A stretch of DNA of 64,000 nt from Bdellovibrionales bacterium (GCA_018266295.1 JAFEAQ010000004.1:496001-560000), one strand, 5' to 3'. Counted from the first letter of the stretch, positions 1 through 8,464 are shown. Numbers and translations are program-made. The notes: generated by a model not told the origin, from the letters alone.

Positions 1-1
1 A

Positions 2-103
2 ATGAAGGACGCGGATTTTTCAGAGTTAATTCAGGCCTTGTCAGACATGGATATTCACGTCCAAGATAAACAAGGGGAGACCGTTCGTATTTTCTGCGAA
101 TAA
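2..103 (+). CDS. C-terminal end of an unidentified gene
   Basis: An open frame enters from the left edge and ends at a TAA at 101-103, leaving 34 visible residues that finish in VRIFCE. The frame is only 23 bases upstream of the next gene start, so the two could be cotranscribed. The fragment is too short to assign a family. An ATG lies at base 2, but a true start further upstream, outside the window, is more likely. Confidence 0.5.
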   Translation: MKDADFSELIQALSDMDIHVQDKQGETVRIFCE

Positions 104-126
104 AGGTGCCCCATTATGAGGGGCCT

Positions 127-2256
127 ATGAAAATCTGGTTATTGGTTTTAAGTACATTTTTAATTCAATGCTCAACTTTAACCAATACCCCGTTCGTCGG
201 CCCACAAACTCGCGTGACCGCTTCAAGCAAAATGGTGCTGGATAAAAGCGGTTATCTTTATGACCCCCAAGATAAATCCTGTGACGGCTATCCACGCGTG
301 ATGGTTGAAACGATGCCGGGCACTTGCTTGGGGATGGTCCTACCGCGTGATCGCGCTCTCGATGCGGCCACTCAAAAAGGTTTTGTTAAACCACGGACCA
401 TTGTTCAGATTCCAAAGACAAACCAATTCCTCGTTGTCGATATGGGTGGGTGGAATCCAAAGAATGGCCGCTTATTTTGGCTTAAGCCTGGAAAAACAGG
501 TAACTATGAAATTCAGCTCTTAAAATTCGCTTTGGATAATCCCCATGGTTTGGCAATGGGACCTGATGGCTTCTACTACATCGGTGAAAAAACACAGATC
601 TCGAAATTTCATTTTGTGAATGGTCAAATTACCGATTGGCAAATCGTCATCGGAAATATTCCGCGCAAAGAGGGCTACATGCATCCTCTTTCACAATTTA
701 CCTTCGATCCACGTAACGGGGATCTCTACATCAACTCAGGCTCTCCGAGCGATCACTGTATTGTGCAAGGAACGGGTGCTTACAAGTCTTGTCCAGAAGA
801 GGCTGCTCAAGGAAATGGCGCTATCTACCGTATTCCGGGTGAGCAATTGAAACATCTTCCTGTCGGCGGGATTCGTTACTTCGAAGTGGCGGCCTCGGGT
901 CTTAGAAACTCCATGGCGATGGCGATCTCGTCGCAAGGATTTTTAATTCAAGGCGAAAACAGTCGCGACTTCCCCGAGCTTGAAGAACCTTATGAAGAGA
1001 TGAACTTGATTGATCTAGACAATAAACGTGGCCTTCATTATGGCTGGCCTTATTGTTATGACTTTCATGCAACGTCTCCGGAGTGGCTGTTCCCTGAAAA
1101 CAAAACTCTCCCGATTCATCAGCAGTTTAAAAAACCGATTGATTGCACTGCGACTGATCCCCAAGGGCCGGGCGATTACCAAGCACCACTGGCGTTGATG
1201 CCACCACATGTGGCGCCTCTTCATATGGCTTACTACCGCGGAAATCTTTTTAAAGATCTCTTTGGTGGAAAGTTGCTGGTCACGTGGCATGGGTATCAAC
1301 CCACAGGTCATCGTCTTGTGGCTTATCCTGTGGATAACCGCGGAGTGCCTGTTACAAAGCCAGTGGATAAAACAGCGGTTTTTAATTTCAACCAACCCGG
1401 TACTTGTCCGACGAAGAAGCTCTTTGCTCCCCATGGCGGAATGGATCGTCAAGCGCCGTATGAAGAAGTCATTTCTAAATGGAATGAAGTAAAGAATGTT
1501 CGCCCTAAGGGCGCACCAGTTGCGTTTACCGAAGCTGAAGATGGGTCTTTGTGGATTGTTGAAGATCGCGAGAACCGCACGATTCTGCGCTTAGCAAGAA
1601 CTCAAACTGCGAATTATCAAGAGTCTTGCAATAAAGATGCTGCGACAGCGATTGATCCGAGCATCGAGCTTCTTGCTTGGCGCTCAATGATCAAAGCCAA
1701 CCCGGCATTAGATCAGGGTTACAAGCAAGTGCAGGCGGAGCTCGTACAAAAATACTGTCTTGGCTGTCACGGAAATCTCGAAGCCGATGACATTGCAAAA
1801 GACAGATTCAGCAATTTAGATTTCCTCGTGAAGAACGAATGGATTCAGCCTAAGAATCTTGAACACAGTAAAATGTACGGTGCAATTGCAAGGGTTGAAG
1901 GTTATACGCCGATGCCTCCGGTGGATAAGCCTCAGTTCTATGGCACATCTGAAGGTGAGCGACTGAATAAGATTGTGTCCCAATGGATTCAATCCATGCC
2001 AACAGATGTGGAGAGCACATATGCGAGATTCACAATGGCTGACAAGCGCAATGTGCGTGCGGCAGCAGGGACTTCGGCGAAGGTTTGCGGTCAGCTGATG
2101 GCGGGCGATATCGTTTACATCGATCCACGTCCATCAACGATTGTCACTGCCAATAATATTAAATGGAGCCGAGTGTACTTGGTGCCATCGCATAGCCGTC
2201 TTTTTAAAGACGCATGTCCGGCACCAGAAGACGGTGTGTATTTCGTATCAAGATAA
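127..2256 (+). CDS. PQQ-type sugar dehydrogenase-like lipoprotein with cytochrome c and SH3-like tail
   Basis: About 709 residues. The start at 127 gives a lipoprotein signal ending in LIQC (Cys15), so the product is expected to be a lipid-anchored envelope protein. Residues ~60-500 resemble the six-bladed beta-propeller of glucose/sorbosone dehydrogenases (PQQ-dependent), with blade phrases such as NPHGLAMGPDGFYY and an ENSRDFPELEEPYEEMN segment. A single CxxCH haem motif (YCLGCHG, around residue 543) followed by MPPV as a possible axial Met ligand marks a fused cytochrome c domain. The last ~70 residues (NVRAAAGTSAKV...WSRVYLV) look like a bacterial SH3 domain. Family knowledge suggests substrate oxidation with electrons passed to the attached haem. 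The substrate cannot be read from the sequence. An upstream in-frame ATG at 106 would only add seven residues before the signal. Confidence 0.8.
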   Translation: MKIWLLVLSTFLIQCSTLTNTPFVGPQTRVTASSKMVLDKSGYLYDPQDKSCDGYPRVMVETMPGTCLGMVLPRDRALDAATQKGFVKPRTIVQIPKTNQFLVVDMGGWNPKNGRLFWLKPGKTGNYEIQLLKFALDNPHGLAMGPDGFYYIGEKTQISKFHFVNGQITDWQIVIGNIPRKEGYMHPLSQFTFDPRNGDLYINSGSPSDHCIVQGTGAYKSCPEEAAQGNGAIYRIPGEQLKHLPVGGIRYFEVAASGLRNSMAMAISSQGFLIQGENSRDFPELEEPYEEMNLIDLDNKRGLHYGWPYCYDFHATSPEWLFPENKTLPIHQQFKKPIDCTATDPQGPGDYQAPLALMPPHVAPLHMAYYRGNLFKDLFGGKLLVTWHGYQPTGHRLVAYPVDNRGVPVTKPVDKTAVFNFNQPGTCPTKKLFAPHGGMDRQAPYEEVISKWNEVKNVRPKGAPVAFTEAEDGSLWIVEDRENRTILRLARTQTANYQESCNKDAATAIDPSIELLAWRSMIKANPALDQGYKQVQAELVQKYCLGCHGNLEADDIAKDRFSNLDFLVKNEWIQPKNLEHSKMYGAIARVEGYTPMPPVDKPQFYGTSEGERLNKIVSQWIQSMPTDVESTYARFTMADKRNVRAAAGTSAKVCGQLMAGDIVYIDPRPSTIVTANNIKWSRVYLVPSHSRLFKDACPAPEDGVYFVSR

Positions 2257-2259
2257 AAA

Positions 2260-2748
2260 TTAGAACTCAGTGCCCGGAGGCGCATTCAAGCGGTCAAAGC
2301 CATGCGTTGCCGGGTTGTATTTGTAAATATTCAGCCGTGCGATCATCTGATCATCAAATGCCGGAGCAATAATCTCGAGAGTCCCGTCATTATCCACATC
2401 CGCAAGACCTAAGTTCGTCGCATTTCCCTTTAACTGAAAATAGGCATCACGTTTTTCCGGCAAAACAATTCTTGCCATGAGCGTGCTCTCTTCAGGTTTT
2501 TCGACATTGTAGACTTCGAGCACAAGCGTATCGCGCATTTGAATCTTTAAAACTGTGACATGCAGACCCTGGCCTGTCAGATCTCCAGAAACTTTGGCCA
2601 AGATGAGGCGTTGTTCCGGAAGAAAGAAATCCCGTACTCCCTGACGCCAGCTCGGGGTAATCGCCACGGCTGTGACGAGCAGAGCCAAAAGCAGCAGACC
2701 GCCAATGAGGAGACTTTCAGCAGAGAATGAGGATTTTTTAGATTCCAT
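2260..2748 (-). CDS. Membrane-anchored protein with a VCBS/FG-GAP-like segment
   Basis: 162 residues from the ATG at 2748. One N-terminal hydrophobic segment (about residues 12-33, rich in Leu/Ala) should anchor it in the inner membrane with the rest outside the cytoplasm. The C-terminal half contains LGLADVDNDGTLEIIAPAFD, which resembles the calcium-binding DxDxDG loop of FG-GAP/VCBS repeats, but only one copy is present. A longer start at 2784 is possible but overlaps the divergent nitroreductase start. The gene is convergent with the dehydrogenase gene upstream, only three bases apart. I do not recognise a specific function. Confidence 0.65.
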   Translation of the reverse strand: MESKKSSFSAESLLIGGLLLLALLVTAVAITPSWRQGVRDFFLPEQRLILAKVSGDLTGQGLHVTVLKIQMRDTLVLEVYNVEKPEESTLMARIVLPEKRDAYFQLKGNATNLGLADVDNDGTLEIIAPAFDDQMIARLNIYKYNPATHGFDRLNAPPGTEF

Positions 2749-2776
2749 AGGTGAAGTCTGCCACAAGTTTGTTAGA

Positions 2777-3385
2777 ATGAACACGATGAATAAAGAAGAT
2801 TTCTACAATTTGTTAAAGGCTCGCCGCTCGATTCGTAAATTTAAAAAAGACCCCGTTCCGAAAGAGGTCTTGGATCGCCTTCTCGCGGCGGCGATGGAAG
2901 CGCCTTCAGGAAAGAACCGTCAAAACTGGCGCTTCTTCGTCGTTCAAGGAGCAAAACGCGACGAGTACATGCAGTACTCGCAGAAATCGTGGCTTGGTAT
3001 TAAAGATGTTTTGCAAAAACGTTTGAAGCCTTCGCTCTATGATTTCACAGAGAGATTCTTCTTTACCCTCGGTGATGCGCCGGTTTTGATTTTTGCTTAT
3101 TCCCACAACGATAATGAAGAACGCTATCACACGAGCATTGGCAGTGTGTATATGGCTGTGGAAAACCTGAATCTTGCCTGCTTTGTTGAAGGCCTCGGTT
3201 GTTGCACAATGGGGGCGCCACTAGAAATCAAAGAGGAAGTAGATAAGTTCCTCGGCGTGGATCAGTTGCCTGAATACCAAAAGGGCGAACTAGAACTTCT
3301 TTGCGGCATCGTCGTTGGCTATCCCGATCACCAGCCACCGAAAGCGCCACGCCAGCTCGAAGGGCGTGTCACTTGGCTGGAGTAG
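2777..3385 (+). CDS. Nitroreductase family protein
   Basis: 202 residues (199 if the ATG at 2786 is used; neither start has a clear ribosome site). The N-terminus FYNLLKARRSIRKFKKDPVP and the following APSGKNRQNWRFFVVQG are the FMN-binding signature of the nitroreductase/NADH oxidase fold. The middle YMAVENLNLACFVEGLGCC and the late GIVVGYPD also match the family. Members are FMN-dependent, usually dimeric, cytoplasmic NAD(P)H oxidoreductases acting on nitro compounds, quinones or flavins; the substrate is not predictable. The gene is divergent from the preceding membrane protein, with the start codons about 28 bases apart. A second, unrelated-looking nitroreductase is encoded at 7620-8387. 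Confidence 0.88.
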   Translation: MNTMNKEDFYNLLKARRSIRKFKKDPVPKEVLDRLLAAAMEAPSGKNRQNWRFFVVQGAKRDEYMQYSQKSWLGIKDVLQKRLKPSLYDFTERFFFTLGDAPVLIFAYSHNDNEERYHTSIGSVYMAVENLNLACFVEGLGCCTMGAPLEIKEEVDKFLGVDQLPEYQKGELELLCGIVVGYPDHQPPKAPRQLEGRVTWLE

Positions 3386-3395
3386 CGAACGCGTG

Positions 3396-3419
3396 ACGAG
3401 AAAAGTACTTACTTCTCGT
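3396..3419 (-). terminator. Hairpin at the end of two convergent genes
   Basis: Arms ACGAGAA (3396-3402) and TTCTCGT (3413-3419) form a 7-bp stem between the nitroreductase stop and the stop of the reverse gene at 3409. There is no strong T-run on either strand, so termination is only a suggestion from the location. Confidence 0.3.
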
Positions 3420-4590
3420 TGATTGTGCTTAAAACATTTTTCTTACGGATCGTGACTTGAAGCTGTCTTGGATTACTTTGTGGTAGGATGAGCGAAAGCG
3501 TATTCTCGGCAAGAACAGAAAGTGCCGGACTTTTCGCAGCGACCTTTGTAATCAAAATCTTTAGATCTTCAGAGGCGGGTGCGAGCGTCCGTGCTTGAAG
3601 TAAACCGATTTTATTCGCCAAAAGACTTTCTGATGCGAGCAATTTTAAAATATCTTCATTTTTCCAATGATCGTTAATTGCAAACGAGTTATCGGCCTCT
3701 CCGTCGCAAACGAGTTCGGCTACATTATCACTGTGCTTTACTTGGCAAAGTCTTTCGAGTTGCATATAACTTGAAATGGTTTGATCAATAGTCTTCGAGG
3801 TGTCCGTTGAAGTGTACCATCGGGCCCATTCATCCACAGTCTTAATTTCTTCGGCTTTTTTCCAATCAGGCTTTCTGGAAGCGAGCTGACCCAAAAAAGT
3901 CGTGTTGACCGTTTCGATGGCTATTTTATATGAAACCAATCCAGCCAAAATAACGCCAATCATTGCACCAGCCAAAATTTTATTCTGCAGGCGGGGAGCT
4001 AAGCTGGTCTTTGCGAAATAGTCCGATTTCCATAAAATACAGAGCGCGAGAGCTGTGGCTACCATTGCTACCAAAGGGCTAAACGCAAAAAGCACGGCGA
4101 TTACAATAAGGACGACATATACTAATAAAAGAAATCCAAACCGTTTCGCTAAGACTTTCTTGGTGAGTGGCTCAAGTGCTATCCTTGGATTTCTGGTCAT
4201 AAAGAGACCAAGAAAAACGCAAAGGAACAACCAGAAAAACCCCAGTTTTGAATACAGTATATTTTCGAAGGGATCTAAAATAGGTTGCTGAGAAAAAGAA
4301 TCATTTCTTATCAACAAGTAGAATCCCATATTTAGTATTACGAGGCTAGAAACTCGAAGAGCATGTTCTTGCCAGGCCTTGCTGATTGAAGGGCAAATAG
4401 TTCTTAAAAATTGTGGTAAATTGGAATTTAAGTTTACCAAATAGCATACAAATAAAGAGGCTCCTAAACCAAAGGAGGCTAGGCTTGCACCAAATCCGAA
4501 TAGACGATCAAGACCTATTGTGAGGAGCCAAACTAAAAGAGATAAGATAAAACCAATCATTATGAACCGTAATCTGATCGACCACATCAT
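3409..4590 (-). CDS. Multi-pass membrane protein, probable partner of the adjacent ABC ATPase
   Basis: 393 residues. The first ~220 contain about six hydrophobic segments (for example GFILSLLVWLLTIGL near the N-terminus, then FWLFLCVFLGLF, FLLLVYVVLIVIAVLF and AGAMIGVILAGLV). Residues ~230-393 are hydrophilic, with a conserved-looking Trp/Tyr/Cys-containing helix-rich region. The start overlaps the stop of the ABC ATPase gene by four bases (ATGA), so the two are surely translated together. By position it is the permease of a two-gene ABC-2-like exporter, but I cannot match it to a named permease family. The gene uses more A/T than its neighbours, as in the runs near 4030-4330, which could reflect its hydrophobic content or acquisition. 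Confidence 0.7.
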   Translation of the reverse strand: MMWSIRLRFIMIGFILSLLVWLLTIGLDRLFGFGASLASFGLGASLFVCYLVNLNSNLPQFLRTICPSISKAWQEHALRVSSLVILNMGFYLLIRNDSFSQQPILDPFENILYSKLGFFWLFLCVFLGLFMTRNPRIALEPLTKKVLAKRFGFLLLVYVVLIVIAVLFAFSPLVAMVATALALCILWKSDYFAKTSLAPRLQNKILAGAMIGVILAGLVSYKIAIETVNTTFLGQLASRKPDWKKAEEIKTVDEWARWYTSTDTSKTIDQTISSYMQLERLCQVKHSDNVAELVCDGEADNSFAINDHWKNEDILKLLASESLLANKIGLLQARTLAPASEDLKILITKVAAKSPALSVLAENTLSLILPQSNPRQLQVTIRKKNVLSTINEK

Positions 4591-5447
4591 GCTGTCACCG
4601 TGCTTGTGAAATAAGTAGTCAACTCGCTGATCGTTAGTGCTCTACGGTCTACGTGCGCTTGGTAATCCGTCGTCAGATCTTTTTTTCGTACGATGAGCGT
4701 CCAGGAGCCATCCGCATTTTTATCTATAAAACGAAAACCTTTTTCTACAAGTCTTAAAGATTGTACTTCAGACTCGCTCGCTTTGATTTTTAGAAAATGC
4801 TGAGGAATCTCTTCGGCGGTGGCGGCGAACTCGATATGACCCTTTTCGAGAAAGCAAACGTCTGTGGCATAGCCTTGCAGTTCTCCGGCGATATTAGTAC
4901 TCATGATGATAAGACATCCACGAGTGCGTTCTTTTTCTAAGAAACGCATGAGCGTAACCCGTGAGCCGCTGTCGAGGACGGAGGTGATTTCATCAAGGAT
5001 ATAGATGCTGGGTTTCTTTGCAGCGTGAAGAGAGAACAGAGCTTTGGCTTTTTGCCCTCGAGAAAGATCCAATAGACTTTTTCCAAGATCGATCTCGAAT
5101 TGCTTTGCTAGGCTTTGGAAAAGATCAATATCATAGGCGGCATGGATGCGTGCGAACTCTCGCCCCCAAGTCTTCAAATCAATAGCGACGGGAAGAGCCA
5201 TTTCTTCGGTAATAAAAGCTATTTGCTGAGCAAGCTGAAGGCGTGGCGATCTGAGGGTTTGATTTTGAAAAAGAATATCTCCTGTTTCAAAAGGCTCATG
5301 CTGAGCCAGGAGTCGCATCAATGTCGATTTGCCTGATCCGTTTCTGCCGAGAAGTGCGACGAAGCGCCCCTTCTGAAATCGCAGATTCAAATCTGATAAG
5401 ACGGGCTGTTTGTTATAAATCTTTGAGAGGTTTACTAACTGATACAA
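4587..5447 (-). CDS. ABC transporter ATP-binding protein with altered Q- and H-loops
   Basis: 286 residues. Walker A is GRNGSGKST at residues 34-42, the signature is LSRGQ instead of LSGGQ, and Walker B is IYILDEITSVLD with Ile replacing the usual Pro. The Q-loop position reads FITEE rather than the usual PQE, and the switch position reads IIMSTN where most ABC ATPases have a His (STH). The fold is thus clear, but residues that normally sense gamma-phosphate and couple to the permease are changed. About 70 residues at the C-terminus form an extra domain, as in YtrB/CcmA-like ATPases. It lies directly upstream of its membrane partner, with a four-base overlap. A plausible ribosome site (AGGAGC) precedes the ATG at 5447. 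The changes suggest a specialised exporter or a non-transport role. Confidence 0.85.
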   Translation of the reverse strand: MYQLVNLSKIYNKQPVLSDLNLRFQKGRFVALLGRNGSGKSTLMRLLAQHEPFETGDILFQNQTLRSPRLQLAQQIAFITEEMALPVAIDLKTWGREFARIHAAYDIDLFQSLAKQFEIDLGKSLLDLSRGQKAKALFSLHAAKKPSIYILDEITSVLDSGSRVTLMRFLEKERTRGCLIIMSTNIAGELQGYATDVCFLEKGHIEFAATAEEIPQHFLKIKASESEVQSLRLVEKGFRFIDKNADGSWTLIVRKKDLTTDYQAHVDRRALTISELTTYFTSTVTA

Positions 5448-5550
5448 GCGAGCTCCTAAATTAATAGAGCTTCTAGTTTATGAAAACTCATTTCCTTTGA
5501 GAACTGGTTTGCCCTGAGCGCTCGACATAGGTCATAAACACGAGCTTTTT

Positions 5551-5691
5551 TTGTGTTCCCTACGCGTTGTGTGTAAAAAACCCAAAAATCGGAACAGAGT
5601 GTCCCGGAACTTAAATTCGGGACAAGATGTCCCGCTCACCCTCTAGACTTTCAAATGCACCTGCCATATTTCTCTTTGTGTTCCCGACGCG
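5551..5691. repeat. Pair of 16-base direct repeats
   Basis: TTGTGTTCCCTACGCG at 5551-5566 and TTGTGTTCCCGACGCG at 5676-5691 differ at one base and are 125 bases apart start to start. They flank the dyad pair at 5591-5633 in the 329-base gap between the divergent ABC operon and the secreted protein gene. The arrangement suggests regulator binding sites, but no regulator is known. Confidence 0.55.
5591..5633. promoter_or_regulatory. Two tandem GGRAC-N5-GTCCC dyads
   Basis: GGAACAGAGTGTCCC (5591-5605) and GGGACAAGATGTCCC (5619-5633) share the same half-site layout, 28 bases apart. The second is a perfect 5-bp dyad. GTCCCGGAA (5601-5609) and TTCGGGAC (5616-5623) can also pair with each other, so an RNA hairpin is an alternative reading. 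The site is about 145-185 bases upstream of the secreted protein start at 5777. The rest of the 5448-5776 gap holds the direct repeats and a leader with an AAGGAGA ribosome site. Confidence 0.5.
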
Positions 5692-5776
5692 GGAGAAAAT
5701 TGAAAAACAAGAAGTGGCAATTAAGCAGCTTCGAAAAAATAATAACCACCGAGTGAAATCGGTAAGGAGAAATAAA

Positions 5777-6262
5777 ATGAAAAAAATGATCTTGGCAATC
5801 GCGATGGTTTTGGGTGCATCTTCAGCGCACGCATTCACTTCACCAACTTGGGCTTGCTCTTTGAACTTCAACGGCGCAGCTAAAGGCCTTAAGGTTCTTG
5901 TTGGTGAGTACAAATTCTCTGGTAAAGGGAACCTTCTTTGCGCAACTCCAACGGGTCAAGTTGCTGACTACCCAGTAAATGTAACTATGGATGCAGCTCC
6001 ATTGTCTCCACAAGTTTCTTTCGGTTACATGAAACTTGCTGGTCAAGCAGTTGAGTTCTCATTGTTGAACCTTCAACCAGAAGACGTATTGGGTACTTAC
6101 TACGTAGCTCAAGGTCAAGCAGCAGTTGCTGGTGGCGTTGGTGTTATCGCGGCTACTAAAGTGGGTTTGCCACAATTGGCTATCCAAGTTTCTTTGCAAT
6201 TCGCTCGTGGTCTTGGTGTGAACTTGGGCCTCAACAAAATGCACATCGAGCTTGCTCAGTAA
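5777..6262 (+). CDS. Small secreted protein of unknown function
   Basis: 161 residues. The ATG at 5777 follows a strong ribosome site (AAGGAGA at 5763-5769) and opens a typical Sec signal peptide, MKKMILAIAMVLGASSAHA, with cleavage expected after residue 19. The mature ~142 residues contain two cysteines (in TWACSL and NLLCAT) that could form one disulfide, and a beta-rich pattern. Codon use is strongly biased to CTT/GTT/GCT/GGT, like the typA gene nearby, which suggests high expression. It has its own upstream region with repeats and its own terminator, so it is probably monocistronic. I do not recognise the family; an abundant periplasmic or outer-surface protein is the likeliest reading. 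Confidence 0.8.
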   Translation: MKKMILAIAMVLGASSAHAFTSPTWACSLNFNGAAKGLKVLVGEYKFSGKGNLLCATPTGQVADYPVNVTMDAAPLSPQVSFGYMKLAGQAVEFSLLNLQPEDVLGTYYVAQGQAAVAGGVGVIAATKVGLPQLAIQVSLQFARGLGVNLGLNKMHIELAQ

Positions 6263-6306
6263 TCTGTTAGCTAGGTTTGAAAATTAAATAATGAACGGCA
6301 ACAAAG

Positions 6307-6346
6307 GCCAGAGTGGTTTCAAGCGTCCCTCTGGCTTTTGTTTTTT
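6307..6346 (+). terminator. Rho-independent terminator of the secreted protein gene
   Basis: GCCAGAG (6307-6313) pairs with CTCTGGC (6329-6335); flanking ACAAA and TTTTGT extend the stem, and a T-rich run follows at 6336-6346. It sits 45 bases after the stop at 6262. Confidence 0.8.
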
Positions 6347-7523
6347 ATTTCTGAGGCGTTTTTTGAAACGCGCGAATCATCCCATAAACTTCCGGAGCCA
6401 TATAGCGCGGAAACAGATGATGCGAATTTTCGCCGTCGACAAAATCTAGACGGTGAGGAATGTTATCGATTTTTAGACGCTGATCGAATTCATAAAGCTG
6501 ACCGGGGATCACAAGCTTATCTTTATTGCCACCGATCACTTGCACCGGAGCTCCGAAGTCTTTCAGATCAGATGTCGTATCCAACAAATCGAAATCGCGA
6601 ATTCCCTTTGTCACGCGAATGGCGGCTTCAACTTGAATATCGATCGCTTTTAGCTCTTTCTCATTCAGAGCACTTTCATCTTTCTTGGTCATTGCAATGA
6701 AATACTTGCGATATGATTGTGACATGTATTTTTGCAAAATTGGATCCATGGCGAAGTCCTGCCACTGATCGACTTTAAAAGAGCTCGTCACGAAGTCATT
6801 CATGTAACGAATTCCCGCCGTCATTGCCCAAGTCATACTAAAAAGAGGATCCATGATATTCTTGACGACTTCGGGGTGAGCACCCATTTGCTCCATGGTT
6901 TTCGCCGTTTGGTGCAGTAAAAAGTCCGGGGACTGAAAATAGTTTTTTATAAACTTATCAATTCTTTGGACATACGGAGCCAGCATATGCAGTGAGCGTA
7001 CGTTGATTTTGTTTTTACCTTTGAGATGGCCAAGCTCCGCTGCAAGCCCATAGGAAATGCCGCCACCGTAGCTATGGCCGACAATGACAACGTCTTTGAT
7101 ATTGTTTTTCTGTAAGAGCTCTTTGATTACAATGATATTGTCTTTGTAGTACAGATCCCCCGGCAGATGTCCATCGTGAGTCGACATGTATCGTTGCAGC
7201 GTTTCGCCATGACCAAACAGATCAACTCGTAAAACACCAAACCCTTCAGCGTCAGCTAGGGCTGTGATTTGCTCCATCTTACTCATGTCATCACCAAGGC
7301 CGTGGATGATCAGCCACGTTGGCCCAGCTTTCTTCGCGGGCTTGTAATCAAAGGCCATTTCTTTTTTCAGAGTTGGCGAGCGAAAAATCTGCAAACCATT
7401 TTCAGAGAAATATTTTTTGCCACCAAATTGGGTGAAAACCAGTGAGCACATGGGCCCAGCTGCGAAGCCTTGAGAGATTCCAAAAAAGCAAATAAGCACA
7501 AGAGTAAGAAATATTGTTCTCAT
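6345..7523 (-). CDS. Exported alpha/beta hydrolase
   Basis: 392 residues from the ATG at 7523. The N-terminus MRTIFLTLVLICFFGISQGFA is a Sec signal peptide, so the enzyme should act in the periplasm or outside. The hydrolase fold is shown by WLIIHGLGDD (oxyanion strand), the nucleophile elbow GHSYGGG around residue 140, an acidic strand VQVIGGNKDKLV, and a late His in ENSHHLF. Family members are esterases, lipases or peptidases. The phrase 'LGDDMSKMEQITALADAEGFGVLRVDLFGHGE' region is typical of monoglyceride-lipase-like proteins. A longer start at 7568 would only add 15 residues before the signal. Substrate is unknown. Confidence 0.85.
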   Translation of the reverse strand: MRTIFLTLVLICFFGISQGFAAGPMCSLVFTQFGGKKYFSENGLQIFRSPTLKKEMAFDYKPAKKAGPTWLIIHGLGDDMSKMEQITALADAEGFGVLRVDLFGHGETLQRYMSTHDGHLPGDLYYKDNIIVIKELLQKNNIKDVVIVGHSYGGGISYGLAAELGHLKGKNKINVRSLHMLAPYVQRIDKFIKNYFQSPDFLLHQTAKTMEQMGAHPEVVKNIMDPLFSMTWAMTAGIRYMNDFVTSSFKVDQWQDFAMDPILQKYMSQSYRKYFIAMTKKDESALNEKELKAIDIQVEAAIRVTKGIRDFDLLDTTSDLKDFGAPVQVIGGNKDKLVIPGQLYEFDQRLKIDNIPHRLDFVDGENSHHLFPRYMAPEVYGMIRAFQKTPQK

Positions 7524-7619
7524 GCCTCTATCGTACCAAATACTAAGAGCAATAAGAAAGAGCCCCACGAAAACTTGACTGAAATCGGTATAAGTAAAAA
7601 CTCTATTTTGTGCTCAGAA

Positions 7620-8387
7620 CTAAATGGTTTTCACAAACAGCTCTTTAGTCCCGCGGATGCGTTGTCCGTAGACTCCATTAGGGGCGCGCTTTCCCGCGCT
7701 GATAACCATTGTGATACCGACTCCTCGAGGAAGTTTTAAAAGCTTTTTAACTCGGACTTCGTCAAAACCCTCCATCGGACAAGTGTCATAACCCGCGGCG
7801 CGGAAGGCGAGCATGAGATTTTCACAAGCAAGAGAAACCGTTTTTGTTGCCCACAAAAGATTTCCACTTTTGCCAAAGGGCCCACGGGGCATCACTCGGA
7901 AAAGACCGAGCACGGCAACAGCCAATGTTTTCAGCGGAGCCAAAATATTCAGCGGCCCATTGCCATAAACGAAAGGTACGAGCTTGTGATAGTAGCTCTT
8001 TACACTCGACGGAACTTTTTCTTGGCTCGCAAAGAAGTCGATGTTGATCTTTTGCCCCCGTTGCCAGTTATCGGGACGAGCCACACACACGATCAGCGTC
8101 GGAGCGGTCTTTGCCGCGGGCTGGTTGAGGCAATACTCTTTGAGTTTTTCAAGTTTATCGGCGGACTTCACCCAGTAGAAATCCCAGGGCTGCAAGTTCG
8201 AAGAGTTGGGAGCTAGTAACGCCAAATCCAGACACTTTTCCACAATAGCATCGGGGATTTTTTCGTCGGTAAAGACGCGGACGGAGCGGCGACTCTCGAC
8301 TACTTGAGAAAAGGCCTCAAAGTCACAGTCGATTGCAGGCTCAGAGTAAGTGGTTTCTAAGGGCTTATCGAATACACTGTCGGCCAT
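7620..8387 (-). CDS. Nitroreductase family protein (second copy type)
   Basis: 255 residues. The FMN-binding motif is SRRSVRVFTDEKIP followed by LALLAPNSSNLQPWDFYWV. A late ACENLMLAFRAAGYDTCPMEGFD matches the family's second conserved region, including the Gly-Tyr-Asp-Thr-Cys-Pro phrase common in long nitroreductases. It is about 50 residues longer than the one at 2777-3385 and carries an insert in the middle (about residues 95-165). Good ribosome site (GGAGG) before the ATG at 8387. It is divergent from dus. Expected to be a cytoplasmic NAD(P)H:FMN oxidoreductase with unknown substrate. Confidence 0.87.
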   Translation of the reverse strand: MADSVFDKPLETTYSEPAIDCDFEAFSQVVESRRSVRVFTDEKIPDAIVEKCLDLALLAPNSSNLQPWDFYWVKSADKLEKLKEYCLNQPAAKTAPTLIVCVARPDNWQRGQKINIDFFASQEKVPSSVKSYYHKLVPFVYGNGPLNILAPLKTLAVAVLGLFRVMPRGPFGKSGNLLWATKTVSLACENLMLAFRAAGYDTCPMEGFDEVRVKKLLKLPRGVGITMVISAGKRAPNGVYGQRIRGTKELFVKTI

Positions 8388-8434
8388 ATTTCCTCCGCTG
8401 TTGGGCTGAAAACTCTTATAGCGTATCTGAGGGT

Positions 8435-8464
8435 TGTGGGCATCCTAAACAAACTTATCCCACA
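8435..8464. repeat. Inverted repeat between nitroreductase and dus
   Basis: TGTGGG (8435-8440) and CCCACA (8459-8464) are perfect complements separated by 18 bases in the divergent promoter region. It may be an operator or chance. Confidence 0.3.
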
